The notes under the pieces are model-generated. The model saw nothing but the letters and a program-made list of their open reading frames with translations, did not search any database and was not told where the DNA came from. This document shows, one piece after another, positions 1 to 13,700 of a stretch of DNA of 64,000 bases. The stretch's first letter is position 1. Each line of letters starts with the position of its first letter. The stretch is from Rostratula benghalensis (taxonomy: Eukaryota > Chordata > Aves > Charadriiformes > Rostratulidae), in contig VXAI01000241.1 of the NCBI GenBank assembly GCA_013399305.1, positions 947,684 through 1,011,683 on the forward strand. The letters run 5' to 3'. Both the position numbers and the translations under genes were made by a program.

Positions 1-2019
1 TCTTTTAAACTATCTGATTTTTACTCACTCTGTAAGAAGCGTTAGTAGCTATTTTAACTAAAACACTTGTTTGGAGTCAAGGAAGCATTGTCCTAAATGT
101 GGGAACTAAATACAAGCATTGAACTGTGAAATGGAATGCAATTGTAGCTGTGATGGTCTGAGAGCATATGGCAGGCAGGGTTTGTAGTGAGAGGCAGATT
201 TACTAGCTGTGTGGAAGTAAGTTAATTACTCCACCCGCAACAGTGGATCAGCACATGTGGCTGAGGACAAAAAAAAGGAAGAAAAAGACAAGCTGTGGAA
301 CAAAAAAGTCTCCTCTAGACTTGAAGATAGAGTTGTGTGCCTGAAAGCCTTTATTGACTCTCCCACTATAAATCTCATGCTTTTTAGGAATGACAGGACT
401 TTATACCTGCTGCAAGGCCTGTTCTACCGCCACAACCACTACCCACCAAAAATAATATCTTTGTGCAATTCTTTCAGGTGATTCCAATTTTGAATTGGGC
501 CCTATGTAAAAGCACGCAAGGCATAACTGAGTAGTGATTGCAAACGGATGCATCTTTTACATTTGCTGAGCCATTATACGTTGAAGGTTGACAAATCTTT
601 AACATTTGTCTCCTGACTCATTTGTTGATCCTGTGTATTCACCTAGACATGGAATAAAATGAAAGTAATTTATGTTTTTGTTGAAGTTGTATTTCAAGGT
701 TTTGATTCTTTTCACTGTTCTTTGGCTTGTAGTTCATTGTCTCCCATTTGTTTTCTTTTTTTCTTTCGTAAAATACTTGCATGTTTATAGATCTAAACAT
801 AACGTGCTATTAGTTTCAATCCATATTTAAAACAGTTCAACAGGTTGAGAATTCACCTTTTCTGCGCTACTGTTCTCTCTTACAATATCAATGGGAGGGG
901 GCTATTACAGCTTTGTAGCTAACGGTCACTGGAAGTTCTCTCAGTGCAGTAGAACAAACCCTAAATACTGACCAGATTGACTATTCAGTTAATAAGTCAT
1001 CAAATACTGAAAGGATCTATAAGATTTGTTTGTAGCACTATGTTTTCAGGATTTTTTGTCATATACAGTTACTCTTCTACAACAGAGTATGTATTCAAAT
1101 TAATTTTCAACATGCATTTATTTTGTTCAACCTGACTGCGATAGAAAGAATGAAGCTGTATGAACCAAAATGTTCATAGCATTAATTTTGCTTACAAGGT
1201 AAAAGTAGAGCAACAAATAAATTATTCAGATCGCATTGAACAAATACCAGTTAAAATTTTGTACACCACATGTATTGTATACAACACAGATATTGCCAGA
1301 AGTATTTAGGGTTCTGATATTATCTAAAGCAAAGTGGTTTGCTCTGACTGAAAAAGTGCATGCTATAGCAATGAGAAAAATAATCGTTACTAAACACTAA
1401 GTTGCCAGAAAGTTTAAAAAAAAAGGTATAAAGTGATGTTGATTAAAGACATGTCTTATGATCAGATTCCTTGTACCTTAATAAGGTACAAAGATGAAAC
1501 TTGGCAGATGGTATTAAGACAAATATTCTAATTTAGGGTGAGAGAGGCTGGTCAGGCACTGGGGTGGCCTGCCCAGGGAGGTGGTGGGGTCACCAACCCT
1601 GTAGGTATTTAAGAAACATGTAGATGTGGCACTTCAGGACGTGCTCTAGTGCCCTAGATTGTTGGTTGGGGTGATTTGTTTTGTGAGACGTTTTTTGGTG
1701 TTTTGAACTCAATGATCTCAAAGGTCCCTTCAAACTGTGAAGATGACTTTTTAATATAGCAAGAAAATATTTTTATCCTTTGTACTCATCAAGTTATTCT
1801 TCCTTACAGTAACATTCAGTACTGTCTTCTACTTCACACTGAAGGAGTCTAAATTTCAATGGTACCTGTTTTAGCCTTAAGATGAGCATAACTGACCTGC
1901 TAACTATCCTCACTTGTGAGCAGAAATACACTCTGAAGCTATTCTCTCACATTGCATTTCAAGGATAATGAAGAAACCTACATATTCATTTGCCATAAAG
2001 CTGTTTTCTGTCTCTTCAG
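1..2019 (+). other. SHC3 intron (partial)
   Basis: AT-rich sequence upstream of the first SHC3 exon in the window. The preceding PTB exon could not be found here. The only recognisable element is the CR1 3' end at 1540-1750. Confidence 0.75.
1540..1750 (+). mobile_element. CR1 3' end fragment
   Basis: Contains gtcaggcactggggtggcct, then gcccagggaggtggtggggt, gatgtggcacttcaggacgt and an ending like aaaggtcccttcaaactgtg, the conserved CR1 C-terminus and 3' UTR. Heavily diverged. Confidence 0.88.
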
Positions 2020-2083
2020 GGAAGCAATCAGTCATGTTTGTGAAGCCGTGCCTGGTGCCAAAGGAGCCTTCAAGAAACGAAAG
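2020..2083 (+). CDS. SHC3: SHC3 exon, PTB domain (first in window)
   Basis: 64 nt, preceded by a tctcttcag acceptor and followed by gtattt. The first base completes a split Arg codon, then 21 codons read [17 protein letters not shown] and KKRK. This is the conserved PTB segment following the family's TRTQVTR stretch. The previous exon was not found between 1 and 2019, so the 5' part of the gene is outside the window. Confidence 0.95.
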
Positions 2084-4694
2084 GTATTTTTCTTTTCTTG
2101 TAGTGCAGTTGATTGTATTTTCTTAGTTCAACACAGAAGAGATGAGGCACAGCAGGCAGGTGACTTGAAAGCAGCTTTGAGAATTGCAGATCATTAATCA
2201 TTAAAAATATTGGCTGTTTTCACCCTCTGTATGTTGCCTCTTACCCTTTGGTCAGGATCTGCTTTTATAGGCATCTCAAGTATGAGTACATCTATGGAAA
2301 AAGATTGTGGCCCTCCTTTATGTTCCTACAGTTAAACCCCCTCCTTTTCCTTTTCTTTCTTATGTAGATTGCAGGTGAAAGGCTTAAAACAAACAAAAAG
2401 GGTTGCCTTTCCATAAAATGCATGAGTACATTGTGGAAATACACGATGGAAGCTATTGCAGAGACTAAAAGTATACGATAGTATACTGCAATAATCTGTA
2501 AGTGATTAGACATGTTCCTGGAGCCTAGCTCTACTGATGACAATTAATCAGCTTGGAAATCACTGATTTCTGGAAACGGAGAGATCATACCAGGGGATCC
2601 TCTGTTCCTTATGCTCTTTCCAAAAACACCTGTGGCAGATGCTTAGTGGCCAGCACTGACAGCACATCTAATGGGCATTAGCCTAACACACTTATTGCCG
2701 TGTTTTTATTCCTATATTTGCATAGTGGGAGTTAGTATGTGCAGGCAAGAAGTACAGGAAGCCTTGACTTGGTTTCTGCACTCATGGCTCTCAACAGTCT
2801 TACAATGCCTGCTCTTCCAGAGGTCTGCTAGCAAAGCTGGGATTTAATTTAAGGTCATCCCAAATACACAGAGAACAAAAATGTGCTTTTTCCCCCTCCC
2901 CCCCAACAGCCACCAAGCAAAGTTCTTTCTAACATCTTGGGAAAAAGCAATCTTCAGTTTGCAGGAATGAGCATAATGCTGAATATCTCCACCACCAGCT
3001 TAAACCTAATGACTCCTGATACAAAACAGGTAAGTGTAACTGTCGTATTCATTTGTGAGGCTTTTGATGAATAGCCTACTGTGCAATTACTTGCTGTCTG
3101 CTACCTTACTCAGTTGCTCCAAGCTTTATTATTCCCCAATAACATCTACAAAATGAATGAAAACAGAATATAAAGCATAGTCAGAGTCATAGTTTATTCT
3201 GGTATTCAACACAGCTTTGATGAATTTTTTTTTTTTTTTTTTTTTTGCATATTTCAGGTAGCTCAATGTTGCTCTTAAAAGAATTATGCTTTGAAATAGT
3301 ATTTTCTGGCCCTGGGAGTTCAGTTACAAACTTTCCAAACGTTAAAAAGGATGCATTTGCCGTAAGTGATTAAAGGATTGAATGCATCTCCCCAGTTTTG
3401 CTGCCGTTCTCCCCATTTGCAGCCTTAAAGGGCAATCTCTTCCTAAGGCCTGCTAAAGATACAGCCTTGGGCGTTTTTGAAGTGCAGTGAAATGCCACTG
3501 TTTTAGGGAGATAAGGCAGCTTTTCTCAAGCAGCCCATTTCTTCTTCATTGTACTGAAGGTACAGACAGACTTTGGGGAATCACTGCAGTGTTTTTTGAA
3601 TGATGTATGATATGAGAAAAATCCTTGCTCAGGTTACATATAAAGCAAAAGCAGACAGACTTGCGCACTAACTGCAGTGGTATTTGCTGTGAGACATGTA
3701 CCTCATTAGGGCATGCAACTTTCTGGCCAGATACAGCTAGGGAGGGAAAAAAAAAATATTCCTGCTGTCTTTAGGAGCCTCAGGATTAAAGAGTAAGAAA
3801 GAATGCCTATATTGTCTATTAAAAAGCTTGCTGTTTATTACTATGTTTTCATTAATTTATCTTTGTTGTTATTTATCCTTGTGTAGAAAACATCATAATC
3901 TTCTGCAGTGAGCACTGAGACTGTGGGAGCTATATTATGGCTGGCTGCAGTAATTTGGAGCCTTGTTACAGAACATGCACACCAGTGCTTTTTATAAGGA
4001 CAGTTTGCCCCAATCATTAGGAACCTGATGTTAATTAGATCTAATACAAAAGTGTCAAAGCCTGAAAGTTACGTTGTCTTCAGCTAATGTCAGGGTAGAA
4101 ATGGAGTTTAAATCATTTATGTCAGGGAAGAATCCTTCCCCAGATATCTTGACTTTTCTCTGAGTTGACGAAACTGTTTGTCTTTCTCTCACAAAATTCT
4201 TTTTGAGAGATACTTGGTCTGGGTGCTGCAGGCCTGGGAAACATCTGGTTTCTCAAAGATCTCCAGTCTGGCTCTGGTCTCCCTTGTTCCTTGTTCATGC
4301 CAAGCATGAGGTTTTGAAATAGGCATGGCCCAGCTGCTTTGCCCTTTGAGGCCTCACCCAGGAGGATGACTGAGAAATTCTGTTTCCCAGCCAAACTGGA
4401 CGGCAAGAAAAGACAAGACTGTTTTTTGCCCTTGGGGTACCAAGAAAGCAATTGCACAGTTTTGTGAAAATGTTAAGAAGGGATGGATGGAACATGAATT
4501 TATTTTGTTTTGTTTATTTGTTTAAAATACAGATTTGGGAAATGAAAATGTATCTACACTATGTGCCAAGACTAGGAATTGTTTCATTTTAAGCAATGGA
4601 AGGTGTTGGTTATTTGCTATGCCTTGTTTCAATTTTGGTATTGGAGGGAGGAAAATACCCCTGCCTCAAACTAAACTAAACTGTGTAGTTGTGG

Positions 4695-4732
<38 letters not shown>

Positions 4733-7700
4733 ACAAACTGATGGTTTGAAACACCCTTCAGTTTTCTTAAAATTTGGAAAAGTAAGTTTTGAGGTAATTG
4801 GAAATAATTTTTGTTTTTTATGGTGCTGAACTAAAAGATTGGATTATTTGCATAATTCAAGATAGTGACAATATTAAATGTGTAACAAACCTTCACTAGT
4901 TCATGTACATTGCTAGGATCATTTCTTTATGGGAAAAAGAGATGGAATTCCTCACTGACGAGTAGGGAACAATGTTTCACCAGTGAACATGTAAAAATTA
5001 ACCACATTTTAAGAGGCTGCTGTGGGACAAGAAGAAATATTGAAAATGAAGAATTCTTTACATCAAAGATGGACTACAAATAGTTGCCAGCTGTCTCTGA
5101 CTTGGTGAAGCAGCAAAATCCAGAGAAATTCATGTCAGGCATTTTTCTTTGCAAGGAAGAGAGTTGCTAGTTCAGGTCTTTAAGATGCAGGATGGGAGAA
5201 CAGTCCAGAGAATATCTTTTTAGCCCCCTTTTTTTCCAAAACAGTTTTCTAAGGTGTATGTGGTACTCTCTCCAAAGTGAACAATTAAGATCCGAATTAC
5301 TATTATCACACACTTTGAGTCACTATATAAGGGGCCAGTCCTGAATCTGATTAATTCCTTAGCATGGTTTCTGTGACTCAATGATCAAGTGAAATCTTTA
5401 TTGTTTGTTACATAATTTCAGTATTAAAAGATTTCCTAAGTTAAATCCCAAAGCAGCAATGGAGCAGAGCTGTTCTCCTTGCATTGTTCATGGCAATTTG
5501 TCACTTCCCAGAGAAGTATCATATTAGTTCAAATAGCACATAAGAAAATTGAATTTCATATGCCCTGAAGTATGCCTGAGATTTTATCCACAATGCTACA
5601 TTGCAGCTAGATCCAAAATTCTGTTTGTATGTTGCAAACATGTTGGTGTTTGAAACACAAAATGACACAGTAAGTATTGGTAGTGACGTTGGAATCCATA
5701 GCTGGTGTGCGGATTGGCATGATTTCATTGATTTCACCAGAATGGCATCAGCAGAAAAATATTTTGATGAATATGACCTGTTGTTTCACTCATCTCTATC
5801 TGTAATAAAGAAAGTGAGTTTTAACAGATTAAAATTTCTCCAAAGGTGCTGTATGACAGATCTACATGATTTGGTGGAGTTTTGAGCACATTTAGCATTT
5901 TGCCATGTCCTGATAGGTTTTAAAGAACACCAGAATAGACATGTACATCCTTAAGTTTGTTTATATTATCATACTGCTCTTTGCACTCATTTTAGGTGAA
6001 ATGCAGGTGTCATTTTGATTTTGATTTTGGATTTGCACCCCATACAAACCACAAAATAAATCAAAATGCTAATCTGTAAAAAAACCTACTGACTCACACT
6101 TATTCTTTTTGATCCATACAGATCATAGCAAATCACCATATGCAATCTATTTCCTTTGCATCTGGAGGTGATCCGGTAAGCATTTCTTTAAAGCTTTCCC
6201 TGATGTAAATATTACTGCATGAGGACTGTGTGAAAAAAATTATTGCATAGCTTACTGCAAGAAAAATATAACTACAATAGCTCCTGTTTCTTGTTTCATA
6301 AATTATTCTTGATTGTTTCCATCAAACCCTTTTTGAGGGAAATGACTGACAGTTAGTCATAAATCCTCCTCTTTGAATGACTAAAGTGAAAAGAGTCAAA
6401 GGGCTGTGAGCATTCATATAATAACTGTTAAGCAGGTCTGTTTTTCAGAGTGATGTAGCATATGTAGTCATATGATGTAGTCATATGGGTATCATGTGAA
6501 TATTTTTGTCCTGACTGTTTGGTTTTTTTTTTTTACGTTTTACAGTAATAGACTTTTGCAGTTTTAATTATAGCTATATATGCATAATATATATATTTTT
6601 TTTCTTTGCATCTTTAAGTGGACATTGAGAAAACTGTCCTAAATACTGCCTTCAGGTATATTCAATACACTCATGCAGCTTGAAGATGAGCTTTCAGAAA
6701 AAAACCTAGATCTTTCTAGTTTTGCAGAGCTTTCAGATATACCTATACTATTGGTTCTTTTGGATCAAAGGGCAGGCTCCTGCTTGTTGTGCTTTCCCTT
6801 TGTGCTTTTTATAAGCAGTTCTTCCAAACTCATATTAAATGTGCTTAAAAAGTATTTGCCACCCAGGAAGCAATGGGAGAGTTATAAAACAAAGACATTG
6901 TTCACCTCTTACCTTAGAGGTTTGAAAATTTTTAAACCTAGATTAATTTGCCTCTTCCTCTATCACATGATTATTTGTCATTTATCAGTCATGCACTACA
7001 GGTAAGGCAATTCCTAGCCTGCTTTGTGGATTAACTCTCTCAGTTCAACACTGAGAACTTGAAGATCCTTCACAATTTCTCCATTCATTTTACTATCCTT
7101 GGAAAACAGAAAATCGAACTTCATTCTTAGTATAGCTCCTCTGAGTTCAGTTCAGTTCCAGAAGGGAAAGGACTCCATATCATAATAATTTGCAGATAAA
7201 AAAAAATGGATCATCAGCAGCTTTGAAATACAACAGATTGCAATGGATGCTGCAAATGAGCAATTCCTGAAGTGGGCAGAGGAGTGATTAGCACAGTTCC
7301 CTGCCTCCATAAGAATATACTTCACTCCCCATCTGCCATCCCAAATGCTAAGTCCTGGAAACATCATTGCACACTGCCCACTGATAGAGTGATTTATCAG
7401 GAAAGAGGGGAGAAGCAGGAGTAGAGATTGGATTTGGAGTAAACAAGCTCTTCCAAATGCTTTAGAGACAAAAGATTCGTTCTACTGAGTCAGTGAGCCA
7501 GCAGAGTAATAAAATTGCATTCTGTAAGGGAGTCTACAAGAGACAGAGAAATCATAAAGTTGTGTTCCCAATAAGACACTCATGGTGATCTCTGGTGGTG
7601 GAGAGAGTAAGCATGAGTAGCTAATAATGCTTTGAAGGCTTGTTTCAGTGGGCTAGTATCTGGCCTAACTTTACATCAACAGCTTTTTCATGAAGCAGTT

Positions 7701-10700
7701 GATTCCTTTGTACTTTGAGCACATGTAAGAAGACAAGATGCAAGGATGCCACAGCTTTATTAAGCCACCTGAGGCTCATCCAGACATAACTTTCATCAGC
7801 CTATAATGATTTCCACTTGGTGCACTGCCACCACCAAACTGTATCTCTCAAATACAGTTGCGCTCCAGCCCATAAGCTCATCTTTTCATATAACATTTAA
7901 AATGGGTGGAGAAAGGCCACACTGAACTGGGGATACATATCTGTGCCCATGTTGTTTCAGGAATAGCTTCCTTTATTTTGAATTAGGTTTATTTAGTTTA
8001 TTTAGAAGCGAGACTACCCCCACGCCTCACCCCATCCACTTTTCTGCTCTGGATATGTCGTGCATTTGTGCCAGCAATTAGCTTTGCAATTTTTCTCCCA
8101 CTTCCTAAGCATTAAATCATTCAAAATATATCCAACGGAGAAGTGTTCCAGAGGCTTGAAGAATAGCTAGGGTGCCACACACNNNNNNNNNNNNNNNNNN
8201 NNNNNNNNNNNNNNNNNNNNNNNNNNNNNNNNTATTAAAAATATGCAATATTCCCCTTTGAAATACCTGCCAGTTTCTGGCTGTGTCTGTACATGGGAGC
8301 TTAAAAATCTTTCCACTAAATCCTTTTATGCACCATTTCAGAACAATTTTTAGTTCACTTCCAAGACTGTGTTCTGGATCTGGTTTAGCTCTCTTCAATC
8401 CTGCTTATGATCACTAAACATTTTTCATCTATCGTCATTTCAAGTGGCTGTTTCCAGGCTGCTAGACAAGATACCTAGTTTTGGAGATGCCTGATGAAAT
8501 TTCAGAGAGGTAAATCTCATAAAGTCTAATAAGGCAGGTCTCTCAGAGTTCCCTGAAGGCAGTAGTTTTCCAATTTCAGCCCTTCCTCCGAGAAATGCAA
8601 TTTCTTTGAGGTGAAAATTATACCTCATTCATACTTGTCTTCAGCCCTTGAATGTCAGGGACTTTGTTGTATTAGCCCAGCTCTGTATAACCATTTGATG
8701 GGAGCATTCTAATTCAGCTATTGTGAAATATGCCTGGCTTAGGCCCTTATTGGTTTGTCACTATCAGCTTGAATCTGAGAGCTTTAGATAAAATAAAGAG
8801 TAGATGGTTCCAGTTTCTTACACCCATGCTAGCTATGAGATAGGCCTATGATTTACTCAGGCATAAATTTATCCATTAGCTATGTCTGTACTGGTAAATA
8901 AAATGATCTGTGACCTGTTTTCTGGCCCCAAAGCTAAACAGCACAGTGCAATGAGCATCCACACATTCACTCTGTTCCCTCACAGTATTCTCTTGGGATC
9001 AATGCTCAGCATGTTCTGGTCCCCCAGCGAATTTCAGAGATTGGTGAGGGAAACCAGCACAGCCAGACAAGGGAGAGTAGCAAAAATTAAACAGTATGGA
9101 CAACTGAGGGGCTGTCAGCCTTCATCTTGTCTCTGTTTTATTTGCTGCTATAGACTCAACTGATTACTTGTTGATATGCATAGTTATTTCCACTCAAGTC
9201 ATTGCCCAGCCACTACGTCGCTAGGTGCTTTGGAAATTACTGGACAAAATGCTAGAATGCTAGGGCTATTCTTCTCTGCTTTGCTTTTTTTTTTAGAATC
9301 CAGCCTCATTACCGCTGTGTGCCTTCCAATAGTGCATTAATTGATATGGCTGCCTTAGGAAGGAAGTTGAATACACATGCAGCACAGTTTTGGGGTGGGG
9401 GTGTGCGTGTGCTTGCGTTGGAAAAACCTAAGCTGAAAAGTCTATTTTTATCTGAAGGTTGATGTTTGTTATGACATTGGACCTTGACATAATTGTCAAT
9501 GGTCTTGTATCAGTTCCATGAAAAGGCTATGGGTACATTTGTGCAGCCTGCTGTATTGTATCCTATACATTCCTCAGTGAGGTTTAGCTACACCTGAGTA
9601 GCCAAGCATGTCAGGAAATACTGGATCGAACCAGGACTTCCTGATTGCATTAAGAATATATATAATTTTCTGAATGTGCCAGAAAATGATGTCATGTTTC
9701 CCTGGAAGCACTGGACTTTTTGTTTCAGCTGCACAATGATAAAAATATGTGCTGCTTGTGCACAGGAGCCTGAAGGTGGCAGGAGAGCCAGCAAAACATC
9801 CCCAAAGAAGTTGTCAGACTGCTTATGCCAGAAAATCTGCCTTGCATGTAGCAGCAGGGATAGCTGGAAGCAGACCATGGGCTGTAGGAGAGTGTCCTGG
9901 GGAGTCTGCTTCTTGCAGTCAAGGAGCGGCAGAGCACCTCTGTGCTGTACAGCATAGTAGTCAAAAAAGTAAACACACTTGCTTGCCACACATAAATAAA
10001 TTCCACTGCTCAGTATTTCCGTGGAGCAGGGCTGTTAATCCCACTCTTTCTGCCACAGAACCAGTTGAATATTCATGCGCTGAACCAAAATCCCCGGGTA
10101 GTTCGAAGATGAGGACTTGTAATTCTACTCCCTTCTAAATGAGGCCTGATTCAAGTTCTACAATTTTTGTTTCATTGATTTTTACAGACCTTGGAAAAGA
10201 TTTTTAAGTTCTGATGGAATAGATCACGCTCTGGTGAAGGCAAAGTGGTGGCATCAGTACAAAAACCTATAAACATTTTTATGGGGGTTAAGTACAGCCA
10301 AGTTAACTGTATAGTAAAACATGATGTTTTAGGTTCTATCCACAGGAATGTGCGCATTCTGGACTGTGATCTTTTGCTATGATCAGTGTAAAGATTTTTT
10401 TGCATTTATTGTAGATACCTTCATTTTTTTGACAGGATACAACTGACTATGTTGCATACGTAGCTAAGGATCCTGTTAATCGGAGAGGTAAGTTAGAAAT
10501 ATCTATTCAGCATATTTTTTCCTTTAAGAAACATGAATTATGCATGGTATAATTCAGTAGATTTGATTTTAATTCCCCAGAAAAAAATAAACACAGCCCA
10601 ATAAAAAGATTGCCTTTGAAAGAGTCATGGAAAGATTGTATAGCAGTAAGAAACAGTCATGTGCAAGTAGGCTCTCAAAATTGGAACAGGTCTTGCCTGC

Positions 10701-13700
10701 AGTTCATCTTCAATTATAATTTGGATTCTTTTCATTTCTTGAATCAAATGCTTGCCTTACTTGGCTGTGTGAGCTTTTAGGCAACACATAACTCTTGCCG
10801 ACACCCAAACATTATGAAAGAACGAAGCAGTCCTCTGATAAGTCTTCGGATGATGTGGCTGAATCTGTTAGGTCTTCTCAGTACTTTCCTAATTCTTCCT
10901 GACAGAATCAGATTATTTAGCAAATAGTGAGCTTTTGAGCCAGCTTGCTGGAGGTTGTAATCCTCTTTCTCAGTGAAGTTTTATTCAAGGTCATATTGCT
11001 CAGTGAGCAATTGGTCAGGAAGAGGGAACCTCTTGTTGATTGAATTCAAATTCTCAAAAATAAAAGTAAATTATAAAACGTAAAAATTGCATTCTGAAAT
11101 CATAAGTATGGAAAACATTCCCACTTTTAATGCAGAAAGCATCATTATGTCTTAACGCTAGATAGAAAGTATTGTATTATGTACCTGAGAATCTATTTAG
11201 TATTCGTAGATTCATAGAGAAAAAAACACTAGCTCCAAAATAAGACTTATGCACTTCCAGTTGGATTTTTGCAAAATTCAGACACTTTAACTCCAAAATG
11301 TCAAACCTGCCAACCCTTACCATGGGCACTACTAATATAATAGCTTCCACATTTTGTCACCCTTAAGGATTTTTGCATACTTCAAGAATCTGTCATGTCC
11401 ACATGCGGAAATGTCCAGACTTGAGAGCATTAGGTCATAAATAATACTTGCAATAAGCACACTAATATGCTGAATTAATTTCTGCCCAAGGATGGAAAAG
11501 GTCTCTTGATGCTTTGTATTCTGGATCTAGCAATCTGAAGGCTGACTGTCTTCCACTGTAACATTCAGAAGAAATCATCTCTTGTGAGCCGAACCTCCTC
11601 ATCCTTTTACAAGAAGTGCATCTCCTACCTGCTGAAAGTCCATTCACATATCCAAGGAAACAGGTTGCTCATTATGTCACCTACCAAAACTACTTAATGA
11701 CTCATGCTTCATTTCGGCTCCAGACAGGTTTAGCAGTGAGGAATATGGCCTCTTAAATTCTCCACTCTAGTTACAGAGTGCAAAAATTATAGCTTTGCCT
11801 GGCTAACTACTTACAGTCTATGTTCATGGAGATAAGTCTGCACTTTCTCTGGTGACTGACTGTTCACTGCCTGCAGCAGTGGAGCACAGCAGGTAAACAG
11901 TGAATATCCTGCTGCTTGCCCAGGGCTGTCTGCATCTGTCTTTGAACACATGGAGATCCTGGCTTTGGCTGCCAAATTCACTTTCAACTAAGCTACAGAT
12001 AATTTCCCCTGTATCGGACATTGCCTCAGCCTGCTGGTCAGCAGATGCTATTAAGGTCAGAAGAGAGCATCACTGGATCTGTTTAGCAGAGCAGCACTCT
12101 GACTGTTACCATCTCATGCTGCATTAGGTGCTGCTGCTGCTTAGGGAGAGATAGCTTGATGCCCTTGTCATTCCATACCTGCATATCTGTAGGCTTCTTG
12201 GCCCTTTATTCTGGTGTCTCTAGAAGTCTGTCTAGCAGATCAGCCTCTGAACAGTCATTGTTAAATCTCCTCAGTCTCCCTATAATGCTTTAAAATTATG
12301 TCATACAAATGTTGTGACCAATCCTGATTTGTAAGACATCGGCATCCAAAGCATTTGTATCCACTGAAATAGACACTGGGCATATACTAAAATACAGTTT
12401 TCCAGCTGAAGAATTTACATTCAGGCTACTAAAGCAGTCAGGGGTGATAGAAATTAGTAACCTTGAACAAGATCCCACCATACTATGGGAGGTCTTATAA
12501 AACAACCAGAGTTTCTATTTGAATCCAGGCTTTAGCCAATAGACCATGTGCTTGCCCAGCTCTAAATATGGAAAATAAACTTTCCCAGGCTTTTCTGAAT
12601 ATTACCAAGGTGTTGTTCATTCAGATCTTTAGCTCCAGGTCTTAACACAAATTTTAACACAAATGTTCCTGTTAGGTGAAATATTCATGAGTTCACCATT
12701 GTCACAAAAGATGATACTTCTGAACCACTCTTTGATTTAAAACTAGGATGGATTTGGCTGCTCAGATAAAGCTGATAAAGGTTTCTCAGTTTCCTATGGG
12801 AAGAGAGCTTGTACTGCCATAACATACCAGCCTCTGTATTGCTGGAATCCGATCAGGGCCTGGGATATAGGAAGGATCCTAGTTAGTGCTCCTCCATCAG
12901 CCTGAAATTTGGGAAATTCTGGAAACTCAAAGGAAGGGACCAGCTTTCAAATTTGGGTTGATTGGAAAATAAAACTGAAGTGGGGATAAAGTTGAGGAAA
13001 GCAAGAAAGCTTTTTTTATTTTTTTTTTATTTTATTTTTTTTTATGTGTGTGATACCATCTACTAATATTCTTAAGATTTCAATTTAAATATCAGAATTC
13101 TTTTATCATCTATTGCATTCAGGTAATACAAAGTGGAATTTTATGAGATTTCCTGACTTTATGGACTTGTTATGGTTGTGGAACTGATTTGTGGTTTTGT
13201 CTATTGCAGCTACACACCAGAGCAATTATTAATTAGCTTTAAAGAAGACCATATTGCCAGAAACTGACTGTGCCAGATTTGGGTTTTAATGAAACGAACA
13301 CACTATGAATAGGGCAACTATGCCTGAGGTGTGGGTGATTTGTCATGGATCACTGCATAACCAATAGTTTGCACAACATAACATAACATAATTCGTAATA
13401 ATACTGTTATAATAATAACATAACAAAACCAATAATTTGCAGGGGCATGAGTCAAATCTTTTTTCATTTAGCTTGTCATGTAATGGAATGCTGCGATGGC
13501 TTGGCTCAGGATGTCATCAGCACCATAGCACAGGCATTTGAGCTTCGATTCAAGCAATACTTACGATGCCCCTCTAAGATACCTACTTTCCAAGATAGGT
13601 GAGTATGATTGCAGAAGACTGCTAAAGGATCTTCTGTAGCTTTATGTTTACTTAATAAAATGTGCTGTGGACAAATACAGAGAGATAGACAAGATTTAAG

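Larger units (their letters stand above)
3030..6121 (+). other. SHC3 intron, 3.1 kb
   Basis: Contains a T22 run (3225-3246) and an A28 run (4700-4727). No gene or transposon was recognised. Confidence 0.85.

Noticed and set aside
257..481. 74-codon frame with a Lys/Glu-rich start
   Set aside because: No match to the expected preceding SHC3 PTB exon or to any family I know; low-complexity start.
4500..4727. Possible retrocopied gene ending in A28
   Set aside because: No AATAAA before the A run, no recognisable coding sequence, and no visible target-site duplication.
9588..10138. Four overlapping frames of 93-133 codons
   Set aside because: They sit within an SHC3 intron, are open on both strands, lack splice-consistent partners or recognised motifs, and are most simply chance.
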